The notes under the pieces were generated by a model, which had not been told where the DNA came from, ran no database searches, and saw only the letters and a program-made list of their open reading frames with translations. Positions 9,801-17,995 of a stretch of DNA of 36,433 nucleotides are shown here, piece after piece. The position numbers were made by a program, and so were the translations under genes. The first letter of the stretch is position 1; every line of letters starts with the position of its first letter. Source of the DNA: Candidatus Babeliaceae bacterium (GTDB taxonomy: Bacteria; Babelota; Babeliae; Babelales; Babelaceae); NCBI GenBank assembly GCA_019744895.1, contig JAIETV010000009.1, forward strand, positions 1 through 36,433, in the 5' to 3' direction.

Positions 9801-11276
9801 ATGACCAAAGAAGTTTTAATATTATTCCCACATCAACTATTTGAAAATCATGCTGCATTAAAAAAAGATAGGATCATAAGCCTCCTGGAAGATGATTATT
9901 TTTTTTCAAAATTTTCTTTTCATAAAAAAAAGCTTATTTTTCACAGAGCTGGCATGAAAAGTTATGGTGAAATGCTTACAAAAAATGGATATCAGGTAGT
10001 TTATTTCTCTCACCCAACAGTGCGCGATGAGCACCTAGGTCTTTTTGCTTATATAAAAACCAATAGTATACATACCTGCCACTACATCGACCCAACCGAC
10101 AAAATTTTAGAAAAAGAACTTATAATGACCGCACAAAGAAAAAATATTAAACTTGTGCGGCACGACTCGCCAATGTTTTTAGCCACGTCACAAGAAATAG
10201 AAAGCTTCTTAGGTGATAAAAGCCATTACTCAATGGCTAGTTTTTATATCGATCAGCGCAAACGATATTCTATTCTAACTCAAGACAATAAACCAGTAGG
10301 TGGCCGGTGGAGTTTTGATACGGAAAACCGTAAAAAATTTCCTACAGAGCTTTATTTGCCTAGCCTGAAAGAGTTTGTTAAAAACAGCCATATTGTTAAA
10401 GCTCAAATTGAAATCGAAAAAGAATTTTCTAAAAACCCCGGCAGCGCGGAAAATTTTATTTTCCCCATAAATCACAAAGATTCAAAAAAGTGGCTCGCTG
10501 ATTTTTTACATCATAGATTAAATAATTTTGGTGATTTTCAAGATGCTATTTCTAAAAAAGTATCGTTTGGTTACCATTCGCTTTTATCGCCACTTTTAAA
10601 TGCTGGATTACTCACGCCAGAATATGTTATCAAAACTACGCTTGAGCATGCAGAAAAATACCAAATTCCCCTCAACTCTCTTGAAGGCTTCATTCGTCAA
10701 ATTATTGGCTGGCGCGAGTTTATGCGCGGTGTTTACCAGATTAAAAGCGAATTTATTCAAGAGCAGAATTTTTTTAATCACACTCAAAAATTACCTCCAT
10801 CTTTTTGGTCTGCATCAACGGGAATAGAACCTCTTGACGACGCAATTAACCACACACTAGAAAATAGTTATGCACATCACATAGAAAGACTTATGATACT
10901 TGGCAACTTCATGCTTTTAACAGAAATCGAACCCCATAAAGCATATAAGTGGTTCATGGAGATGTTTATCGACGCCTACGATTGGGTAATGATTCCAAAT
11001 GTCTATAGTATGTCTCAATATGCAGATAATGGGCTTATAACCACAAAGCCTTACATATCAGGCTCAAATTATATCTTAAAAATGAGTGATTATAAAAAAG
11101 GTCCTTGGTGTAGCGTGTGGGATGGACTTTATTGGAGATTTATTTTTAAAAATATAAATACTATTTCTAAAAATCCTCGCTTAAGGGTTATGAAAAGCTA
11201 TTTAACGCGTATGGATGATAAAGTACTCAAAGCTCATATAAAAAACGCTGAAAATTTTTTAAATGATTTTTACTGA
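9801..11276 (+). CDS. Cryptochrome/photolyase-related protein (PF04244, FeS-BCP/CryB-like) lacking the Fe-S cysteines
   Basis: This 491-residue protein belongs to the bacterial cryptochrome/(6-4) photolyase branch known as FeS-BCP or DPRP. Recognisable segments are LILFPHQLFENHAAL at the N-terminus, then IIGWREFMRGVYQI, SYAHHIERLMILGNFMLL, DAYDWVMIPNV, MSQYADNGLITTKPYISG and GLYWRFI. In typical members four Cys bind a 4Fe-4S cluster. Here the first is replaced in TGIEPLDDA. The C-x2-C loop before the last Cys is deleted, so KMSDYKKGPWC leads straight to the single remaining Cys (residue 437). A cluster of the usual kind therefore cannot form. FAD-domain residues otherwise look conserved. It lies 38 bases after phr with no clear ribosome site. 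It may repair (6-4) products or act as a light sensor. Confidence 0.88.
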   Translation: MTKEVLILFPHQLFENHAALKKDRIISLLEDDYFFSKFSFHKKKLIFHRAGMKSYGEMLTKNGYQVVYFSHPTVRDEHLGLFAYIKTNSIHTCHYIDPTDKILEKELIMTAQRKNIKLVRHDSPMFLATSQEIESFLGDKSHYSMASFYIDQRKRYSILTQDNKPVGGRWSFDTENRKKFPTELYLPSLKEFVKNSHIVKAQIEIEKEFSKNPGSAENFIFPINHKDSKKWLADFLHHRLNNFGDFQDAISKKVSFGYHSLLSPLLNAGLLTPEYVIKTTLEHAEKYQIPLNSLEGFIRQIIGWREFMRGVYQIKSEFIQEQNFFNHTQKLPPSFWSASTGIEPLDDAINHTLENSYAHHIERLMILGNFMLLTEIEPHKAYKWFMEMFIDAYDWVMIPNVYSMSQYADNGLITTKPYISGSNYILKMSDYKKGPWCSVWDGLYWRFIFKNINTISKNPRLRVMKSYLTRMDDKVLKAHIKNAENFLNDFY

Positions 11277-11324
11277 TAATTTCTATACTGAAAGTTTTAT
11301 TTTTAATACCTAGAGCATTTTTTC

Positions 11325-12503
11325 TTAGTGCGAGGATGAAAATAGAGCTAGATAAATTTTATTAAGCTCATTCAAAAACTTCTTTAAGATCTGCCCCAGC
11401 GAGTTTTTTACACTTATTTCTTTTTCGCCTTGCCGCTCAAAGAAATAGATATACCCTTGTTCTTTTGATCCCGAGCCTTGAATACGGTTAATAGCTTCTT
11501 GCTTACTTATTTTGCTTATATCAGGATTTGGAAAATCGTCACAATTGTACCACTGATTACCATACTTTACTACCGCAGTATAGTGGCCAGATGCCAGATC
11601 TCCAAAATGGATAACAGAAGCGAAAAGATTATACTCATACTCTTTATTATCAATCCGTAAAGAGAGTGGTTCTAAATCATATTTAATGGTATTATTAATC
11701 TTTGTCCCGTCATAATTAAATCTTTTTGGCGTAATAACAAGAACCTTAGGTGCTGTTGTCATTTGAGACCATTTAGAGATAATTTTATTTTTTTTATTAA
11801 CATAAGAACTGTCATCATTAGGATTTTTATAAAGAGGGCAAAATGGTCCTGTTGTTGCATCATCTTTATATTCAAAGTCGCTTTGGTCAGTTATGCCATT
11901 ATTAAATAGCTCTTGTAACGTAAAAACTTGATTAGATGTTAAAACATAAGGAAAACTGACTTCAACGCCAGTGCTGCTTGATCTCACTTTACTTTTTGAA
12001 ATGCTTTCAAACTCAGAGCCATCAGAGCATTTTACCATATTTTTAGTTTCAAATTCAAAGATACGTTTTATTGAATTTTTAATTAATAATTCTTCTTTAG
12101 TATCGTCCTTTTCATCTTTAGTTAATTTGTCCAGTAGTAACCTTAAAAATTCAGATGCGTCCTGCTGCTTGTTAGCGCTAGCTGAGGCAGATGACCCGAA
12201 AATGCTGTTAACGTTCATACAATGAAGCAACCTTTTGGGTTGAATAACAGTCCCTTTATCTAATGACTGTTGTTCTCTTAAAAGCTTGTAATATTGCTCA
12301 ATGTAAGAATCATACTTATTTTCTCCGACATTTATTTTGTATTTATTTACTTCATCAGAAAGACTCGTACAGGCAAAAAGTGCTTGTAATACGGAATTCA
12401 TATAACATGTATTTCTTAGATTTTGCAAAAGTGGTGGCGCATCTTTTGACGCATTAATGTAAAAAGTAATAATATTTGCTAAAAAAAATATTTTTCTGTT
12501 CAT
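11325..12503 (-). CDS. Secreted ubiquitin-specific protease (USP, peptidase C19)
   Basis: This is a eukaryotic-type deubiquitinase. The Cys box LQNLRNTCYMNSVLQAL puts the catalytic Cys at residue 33. QQDASEFL at 113-120 is the usual QQDAxEFL motif. LVITPKRFNYDG marks the USP finger/palm border. The His box is SGHYTAVVKYG, with His307 and the Asp/Asn position at residues 322-323 after WYNC. YIYFFER closes the fold. The C-x2-C zinc knuckles of many USPs are absent. Residues 1-18 form a hydrophobic leader (MNRKIFFLANIITFYINA) consistent with Sec export, so the enzyme probably leaves the cytoplasm and acts on host ubiquitin conjugates. AAGAGA sits just before the ATG. The mutY-like gene lies 68 bases upstream on the same strand. 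The catalytic set appears complete. Confidence 0.93.
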   Translation of the reverse strand: MNRKIFFLANIITFYINASKDAPPLLQNLRNTCYMNSVLQALFACTSLSDEVNKYKINVGENKYDSYIEQYYKLLREQQSLDKGTVIQPKRLLHCMNVNSIFGSSASASANKQQDASEFLRLLLDKLTKDEKDDTKEELLIKNSIKRIFEFETKNMVKCSDGSEFESISKSKVRSSSTGVEVSFPYVLTSNQVFTLQELFNNGITDQSDFEYKDDATTGPFCPLYKNPNDDSSYVNKKNKIISKWSQMTTAPKVLVITPKRFNYDGTKINNTIKYDLEPLSLRIDNKEYEYNLFASVIHFGDLASGHYTAVVKYGNQWYNCDDFPNPDISKISKQEAINRIQGSGSKEQGYIYFFERQGEKEISVKNSLGQILKKFLNELNKIYLALFSSSH

Positions 12504-12571
12504 AACATCTCTTAATAAACATCATTAAATTTTTATAATGTGATACTACAGAAAATTAATAACATTTACTC

Positions 12572-13378
12572 TTAAAGAAAGTAAATATCTTTATGAGTTT
12601 TTATAAAACCTTCAACAATTAAATCTGAAAGATTTTTATAAATACGATTTTCTTGACGAGGTATAACAACTACAAGCTCCTCAAATGTAAGCTTGCCATG
12701 TTCAGTTAACGCCCTCAAGATCATACCTCGAATTTGACGTTCAGAACCTTCAAATTTAGATTGTATGACATGATGCTTGCTTTTACGGCTTGGGTTTTTA
12801 TGCTCTTTTTTTAATTTTACACCATAGTCCATAAGCGCGTAATACCATTCACGGGGATTTTTCTTATCAAGTGTAGCTTCAATAATAGGTAAAAGCTGCT
12901 TGTCGTGAATTTTTTCTTCATGTTTAAAAAAGTGATGTATATAAACAGCACGAATATTGGTCTCAATAAACACAGTTGGTTTATTAAATGCAAAAGCGCA
13001 AATTGAGCCCGCAGTATTTGGCCCGATACCTTTAAAAGTTTGTAAGACCTCTGGGTTATCTGGCAAGTTTCCACCAAACTCTTGAATCACACGCTGAGCT
13101 GCCGCATGTAACGCAAGCGCTCTTCTATTATAACCAAGCCCGGCCCACGCAGAAATTACATCACGTGTACTTGCCTGTGCAAGTGTTTTAAAATCTGGAA
13201 ACAAACTCAACCATTGTGGGAATTTGTAGGACACTCGATCTGTCTGCGTCTGTTGCAACATTATCTCTGAAACAAGCGCATTATAAGGAGAAATCTCTTC
13301 ACGCCATTGGAATAAACGTCTATTATTTTTGAAGTAATCGTAAATTATTTTTATAAAATTATCATGATTGATTTCCAT
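12572..13378 (-). CDS. MutY-like HhH-GPD DNA glycosylase without Fe-S cluster
   Basis: This 268-residue base-excision repair glycosylase is related to A/G-specific adenine glycosylase. WREEISPYNALVSEIMLQQTQ gives the catalytic Glu (residue 38), WAGLGYNRRA follows, and FKGIGPNTAGSI is the helix-hairpin-helix. Two features depart from E. coli MutY. The catalytic Asp of ILDGNVKRV is a Glu here (Glu139 in FIETNIRAV). The C-x6-C-x2-C-x5-C cluster motif is absent and replaced by a basic stretch (KKEHKNPSRKSKHH). The C-terminal NUDIX-like 8-oxoG recognition domain is also missing; the last ~60 residues look like a winged helix (ILRALTEHGKLTFEELVV). It may recognise a different mismatch from MutY. 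It diverges from the DUF1295 gene across 58 bases. Confidence 0.85.
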   Translation of the reverse strand: MEINHDNFIKIIYDYFKNNRRLFQWREEISPYNALVSEIMLQQTQTDRVSYKFPQWLSLFPDFKTLAQASTRDVISAWAGLGYNRRALALHAAAQRVIQEFGGNLPDNPEVLQTFKGIGPNTAGSICAFAFNKPTVFIETNIRAVYIHHFFKHEEKIHDKQLLPIIEATLDKKNPREWYYALMDYGVKLKKEHKNPSRKSKHHVIQSKFEGSERQIRGMILRALTEHGKLTFEELVVVIPRQENRIYKNLSDLIVEGFIKTHKDIYFL

Positions 13379-13436
13379 AATTATTAATCTTATTTATTTC
13401 TTGATTTATGGATTTTAAATTTTTTATGATTTAAGT

Positions 13437-14213
13437 ATGAATTACATTATATTAATTTCAATTGTTAGTGTGTATATTTTCATGACAGCATGGTTTCTAT
13501 ACGCCTTGCGCATAAAAAATAATAGTGTTGCTGATATCGCCTGGGGACTCTGCTTTATTTTTGTTGCGCTGGAAACGTTGATACTAACAGGCTTATATTT
13601 ACCTGAGCAACTTGTTGCAACAACACTCGTAATAATTTGGGGTGTACGATTAAGTTGGCATATTTACATGCGTAATCACAATAAGCCAGAAGATGAACGT
13701 TATGCAATGTGGCGAAAACAATGGGGAAATGGTATCGTGCTGCGTTCATTTTTTCAGGTTTTTATGCTTCAAGGAACACTCTTACTCCTTATATCACTGC
13801 CTATATTATTAATTAACACAGATAAAACTTCGCCAATGGTAGTTTATACTATTATTGGTGGACTTGTCTGGTTATGCGGTTTTATATTTGAGTCGGTGGC
13901 AGATTATCAACTCAAACAATTTCTAAGCAAACCCGAGAATCATAGTAAAATAATGAAATCTGGTCTTTGGCGTTATTCCAGGCATCCAAATTATTTTGGC
14001 GAATCAGTTATGTGGTGGGGCTTATTTTTTATAGCGCTTGGTTTACCATGGGGTTGGCTGACCATCATAAGCCCTTTGATTTTAACCTACCTACTTTTAT
14101 ATGTCTCTGGCATCCCGTTATTAGAAAAAAAATTAAAAAACAACCCTGAATTTCAAGATTACATGAGCAAAACAAGCGCTTTTATACCATGGTTTTATAA
14201 AAAAAACTTATAG
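13437..14213 (+). CDS. DUF1295 integral membrane protein (steroid 5-alpha-reductase/ICMT-like fold)
   Basis: This is a 258-residue polytopic membrane protein of the DUF1295 family. The signature is near residues 177-197, [20 protein letters not shown], followed by [10 protein letters not shown]; this resembles the cofactor-binding end of isoprenylcysteine methyltransferases and steroid 5-alpha-reductases. [12 protein letters not shown] near the N-terminus is also typical. Substrate and reaction are unknown. Members recur in light- or singlet-oxygen-induced clusters beside photolyase and cryptochrome-like genes, and both are within 5 kb here. Its stop is 5 bases from the stop of the convergent M16 peptidase gene, leaving no room for a separate terminator. 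Confidence 0.88.
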   Translation: MNYIILISIVSVYIFMTAWFLYALRIKNNSVADIAWGLCFIFVALETLILTGLYLPEQLVATTLVIIWGVRLSWHIYMRNHNKPEDERYAMWRKQWGNGIVLRSFFQVFMLQGTLLLLISLPILLINTDKTSPMVVYTIIGGLVWLCGFIFESVADYQLKQFLSKPENHSKIMKSGLWRYSRHPNYFGESVMWWGLFFIALGLPWGWLTIISPLILTYLLLYVSGIPLLEKKLKNNPEFQDYMSKTSAFIPWFYKKNL

Positions 14214-14218
14214 AATTT

Positions 14219-16846
14219 TTACACACGCCCAACTCTTAGTGTAACCATTTTTGTGAGGTCAAGATGTCTTTTAACTGCTTCTTGAACTTCTTTGATAGTG
14301 ATTTTTGATAATTGATTATAGCGATTTTTAAAAAATTCTGGAGCAAGATCAAATGTATCCATAAATAAAAAAGTAGACCCCATCTTTTTCATAGATGCAA
14401 AATTATCAACAAGTGAGCTACTGACAGCCTGAACGGCCTCATCCAGCTCTAATTGAGTTAAGCTTTCTGCAGCATGGGTAATTACTTCCTTAATACTTTT
14501 TTCGGCTTCTTCTAGTCTATCTGGTGAAACAATGGTTTTTATATAAATCATACCGGGCTGCTGATCTGCATTAGCAATTAATGAGCCACCGATAGTATAA
14601 AATAGACCTGAACGTTCACGTAATTCAAAAAGTCTTGAACTCATAGAGCCTAATACTCCACCGCTAAAAACTTGGTCAAAAAGAAGTAATTTATCAAAGT
14701 CTGGGTCTTTGCGCGAAACGGAAACTCCTGCAAAAGCAAGCGTAATTTGGTCACGTACTATTGGATACTGAACTTCATGGGCCTGTATTTCAGGCAATTT
14801 AGGAAACTCCATTGGAGTAACTGCAGCACCTGACCATGAACTAAAAACATGTTCAATCTCCTGAGCAACATCGTAATTAGACAAATCTCCAACGATAACT
14901 ATTCGTGTTCCGATTGGCGTAATCATTCTGCTTAACCAATTTTTTATATCATCATAAGTAATCGCCGAAAGTGTCTGCTTCGTTCCGAATATATTTTTGT
15001 GATAAGGGTGATGATCGTAAATATTTTCACGAACTAACTGTCCTATAAATTGTTGCGGATCATCCCAAAAATCTTCAACATCTGCCAATAATCTATTTCT
15101 TACATGTTCAAATGACTCTTTTGGAAGGCGTGGACTACAAATTATTTCTTTTAAAACTTCTAAGCCATTACGAAAATCTGATGAGAGCATACTTAAAGTA
15201 ACTAGACCAGGAAAGCTGCCTAGGGACATACCACGTGATTCTAAAACATGAGCAAGATCAATAGAGGAATAAGACTTGGTCCCTTCCTGTAACATATCAA
15301 AAAGCATCATGGTTAAGCCTTGCTTATCTTCTGGATCGTAAAAATATTTACCTTGAAAGTCAAAAATAATTTCTATTTTTGAAATGGCAGGATCATGATG
15401 ATAAAGCAATCTTAGGCCATTATTTAATATTGTTTTTTGTGGCTGAGGGTAATTAAAATCCTGTTGAATATAATTTTTTGAAATAGAATGAACCTGTAAA
15501 CCATTTTCAACTGCAGTTTCACGAGTAATTGCCGACAGAACTTTAACATCCTGAGCATCAGAAATATCTTGGTAAGATTTCAAAAGTTTTTTATCTTCTT
15601 GGGCCACTGGCAAGACCGCTCCGGTAAACATAAGTGCCGGACTTAAATGATGTTGCGCAATGGTCTCAATGTGTTTCTTTAAAGTCGATTGATCAATCTG
15701 TAAATAATTTTCTAGATACGTTTCGTCCTGTAGCGCCGTATAATACTTACCGATAATATAAGCTATTTTTTGATTATTCTCTTGAAGCGAAATAAAGTCC
15801 ATTTCTGTTTTCTTGATAGCTCGGACCAACTCTTCTTGACCAATCTCCCCTTGCATTAATCTGACCATTTCATGAGATATAATTGATTTTATATACTCTT
15901 GGCTTTGGGCATTGTAGGGATCAACTTGTACAAAAAGAACACTATGATCAAAAAGATCGTAAACAAAGCAATTAACGTCGCTGGCTATATTTTCTTCTTC
16001 GACAAGTTTTTTATATAAACGCGAACTCTTACCTGCACCAACAATCCAGGTAAGGCAATCAAGTACATAATCTAACCTTGCCTTGAGTCCGGGAACAACA
16101 AAAGCGAATATAAAAAGTGGCTTTTGAATCTCTCTGTAAATTGTCACAGAACCACCATTGAGGTCAGGGGTGTGATAAAAGACCTCGTGTTTATAAGAGT
16201 TGTCCGCAGGGATCGATTCGAAATTCTTTTGGGCGTGCTCAAATACATCTTCCGGTTTAACGTCACCTACAACAACCAGGGTCGCATTATTTGGAATGTA
16301 ATGCTTTTGGTAAAAACTCACCAAGGAGTCTCTATTCAGACTCCACAGATCATATTTATAACCGATAATAGGATGATGATACGGATGATCTAGAAAAATC
16401 GTGCTAATCATTTTTTCTATAAGGGTTGAGCCAAAATCATCGTTATACATTTTAAGCTCTTGGATAACAGCCTTTACTTCTGAATTAAGAAATTGCTGTT
16501 TGAAAGTGCAATTTCGCATGCAGTCTGCCATAATCGGTAAAGCTTGCTGCCAAACCGCAGACGGAAAATCAAATAAATAGCCAGTATAATCATAAGAAGT
16601 GAAGGCATTACATGTCCCAGATAGCTTATGAGTAATAAGATTAATATCAGATTCTGAAAGTTTTTCAGTGCCTTTAAATATCATGTGTTCTATGAAATGA
16701 GCTATTCCCTTTTCTCGGCATTTTTCATCTTTTGACCCCACTGCGTACCATAATTGCGATGAAACCTTAGGAATAGCATGGTTTTCTAACACCAAAACCG
16801 CTAAGCCATTATTTAAGATTCTTTTGTGAACTTTAAAATTACTCAT
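14219..16846 (-). CDS. M16 zinc peptidase, fused two-domain form (insulinase/pitrilysin family)
   Basis: This protein carries two M16 halves in one chain. The first half is catalytic: the inverted zinc motif HFIEH is at residues 50-54, and the third ligand Glu130 lies exactly 76 residues after His54, as in the family consensus. The second half begins near FNYPQPQKTILNNGLRLLY. It has no HxxEH (GLTMMLFDMLQEGT occupies that place), so it is the inactive partner half, with the usual R/Y-type substrate-clamp region near LFELRERSGLFYTIGG. No signal peptide is seen, so it is probably cytoplasmic, perhaps degrading small peptides. I chose the ATG at 16846 (MSNFKVHKRIL); a GTG four codons upstream (16858) keeps the frame open but adds nothing family-like. 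Confidence in family and split activity is high. Confidence 0.92.
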   Translation of the reverse strand: MSNFKVHKRILNNGLAVLVLENHAIPKVSSQLWYAVGSKDEKCREKGIAHFIEHMIFKGTEKLSESDINLITHKLSGTCNAFTSYDYTGYLFDFPSAVWQQALPIMADCMRNCTFKQQFLNSEVKAVIQELKMYNDDFGSTLIEKMISTIFLDHPYHHPIIGYKYDLWSLNRDSLVSFYQKHYIPNNATLVVVGDVKPEDVFEHAQKNFESIPADNSYKHEVFYHTPDLNGGSVTIYREIQKPLFIFAFVVPGLKARLDYVLDCLTWIVGAGKSSRLYKKLVEEENIASDVNCFVYDLFDHSVLFVQVDPYNAQSQEYIKSIISHEMVRLMQGEIGQEELVRAIKKTEMDFISLQENNQKIAYIIGKYYTALQDETYLENYLQIDQSTLKKHIETIAQHHLSPALMFTGAVLPVAQEDKKLLKSYQDISDAQDVKVLSAITRETAVENGLQVHSISKNYIQQDFNYPQPQKTILNNGLRLLYHHDPAISKIEIIFDFQGKYFYDPEDKQGLTMMLFDMLQEGTKSYSSIDLAHVLESRGMSLGSFPGLVTLSMLSSDFRNGLEVLKEIICSPRLPKESFEHVRNRLLADVEDFWDDPQQFIGQLVRENIYDHHPYHKNIFGTKQTLSAITYDDIKNWLSRMITPIGTRIVIVGDLSNYDVAQEIEHVFSSWSGAAVTPMEFPKLPEIQAHEVQYPIVRDQITLAFAGVSVSRKDPDFDKLLLFDQVFSGGVLGSMSSRLFELRERSGLFYTIGGSLIANADQQPGMIYIKTIVSPDRLEEAEKSIKEVITHAAESLTQLELDEAVQAVSSSLVDNFASMKKMGSTFLFMDTFDLAPEFFKNRYNQLSKITIKEVQEAVKRHLDLTKMVTLRVGRV

Positions 16847-17015
16847 ATAAAATACCACTATTTTTAAAAACTTTTTAAACCTTTAAAGCTTAGTTAATTG
16901 TTAAAAAAAGGGCAAGAACTAGGGTTAAAGTAATAAAAGACAATAAATCATTGTATTTTCTATTATAAATTAAATAAAATGAAATTAAAGATAATCAATA
17001 TAAGTAGGTGTTACT

Positions 17016-17489
17016 ATGACAATTAAAAAGCTTTTTATATGCATTTTTTTGAGTAGTTGCATAAATTTTTATTTCTTCGCAAAAACTGAAGTATCTTCTG
17101 GTGATGTTTCACGAGCTCATGATTTGCAAAGACAACTTCATGCGGCGCATCATGAAAAACTGTGTATTGTTTCAGATGCCGATCCAAAAGGTCATTTCAA
17201 AAAAATAATTGAATGCCATGAAAAAATCAGGGCAATCGAGACAAATGGCGCAACTAAACTGCTAAAAACACTGAATCCCGATGACTGCACCACCTCAAAA
17301 TGCCTGATTATGCGCTTAATTCATCAAATATCTTTCAATATTCAAGCCCTGATGAAATCTTTAAAACCTGAAGATATTGCAAAAATCAAAGAAATTAATC
17401 AGCAAATCTTTAAATTAAAAGTTCTACTTAAAAAATATGGAATTGATGATAATATTTTTGAAAAACATCCGATTAGTGTATATTTATAA
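17016..17489 (+). CDS. Small exported protein of unknown function
   Basis: I do not recognise this 157-residue protein. The N-terminus is an export signal (MTIKKLFICIFLSSCINFYFF). It can be read as a lipoprotein signal with LSSC at residues 12-15, or as a longer Sec signal cleaved after FFA near residue 22; the hydrophobic run continuing past the Cys favours the second. The rest is mostly helical and charged, with two Cys near CTTSKC and a His-rich segment (LHAAHHEK). GTAGGTG lies a few bases before the ATG. The bcp gene starts one base after its stop with no ribosome site of its own, so the two are probably translationally coupled. An envelope role linked to redox defence is possible but unsupported. 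Confidence 0.7.
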   Translation: MTIKKLFICIFLSSCINFYFFAKTEVSSGDVSRAHDLQRQLHAAHHEKLCIVSDADPKGHFKKIIECHEKIRAIETNGATKLLKTLNPDDCTTSKCLIMRLIHQISFNIQALMKSLKPEDIAKIKEINQQIFKLKVLLKKYGIDDNIFEKHPISVYL

Positions 17490-17490
17490 T

Positions 17491-17952
17491 ATGGAAGCAA
17501 AAATTAACATGCCAGCACCCGAATTTTCATTAGAAGACTCAGATGGCTCAATTATAAAATTGTCGGATTTTAAAGGAAAAAAAGTAATTGTGTACTTTTT
17601 TCCTAAAACTGATACCCCAGGTTGCACCAAAGAGGCCTGCTCATTCAGAGATTCATATGACGTATATGACAAAAATAATATTATCGTTATTGGAATAAGT
17701 TACGATTCCCCTGAAATGCTCAAAGCTTTTAGGCAAAAGTATCATTTGCCATTTATCCTTTTAAGTGACAATGAAAAAAAAGTAGCACGAGATTATGGAG
17801 CCTACAAATCACTATTAAATGCTCTTTTTCCGGCACGAATAACCGCTTTGATAAATGAGCAAGGAATCTTAACACACTTATTAGATAATGTTAACGTTAC
17901 TACCCACGCACAAGACATTCTGGAACTTCTTAGCGTTCCCCAAAAGCGATAA
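17491..17952 (+). CDS. bcp: Peroxiredoxin of the Bcp/PrxQ type
   Basis: This thiol peroxidase reduces H2O2 and organic hydroperoxides. The peroxidatic Cys is residue 45 in the conserved TPGC, and the resolving Cys follows five residues later (Cys50 in CTKEACSFRD), the classic Bcp/PrxQ spacing. The upstream part (PAPEFSLEDSDG, KKVIVYFFPK) and downstream part (GISYDSPEMLKAF, PFILLSDN) match the family. I place the start at the ATG at 17491, giving 153 residues. The frame stays open to 17437, but those 18 extra codons overlap the upstream gene and have no family match. It begins one base after the stop of the small exported protein gene, so it is likely coupled to it. Confidence 0.93.
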   Translation: MEAKINMPAPEFSLEDSDGSIIKLSDFKGKKVIVYFFPKTDTPGCTKEACSFRDSYDVYDKNNIIVIGISYDSPEMLKAFRQKYHLPFILLSDNEKKVARDYGAYKSLLNALFPARITALINEQGILTHLLDNVNVTTHAQDILELLSVPQKR

Positions 17953-17995
17953 TAGGCATTTTCCCACTTATAGTATAACAATCATAGCTCTTAAT

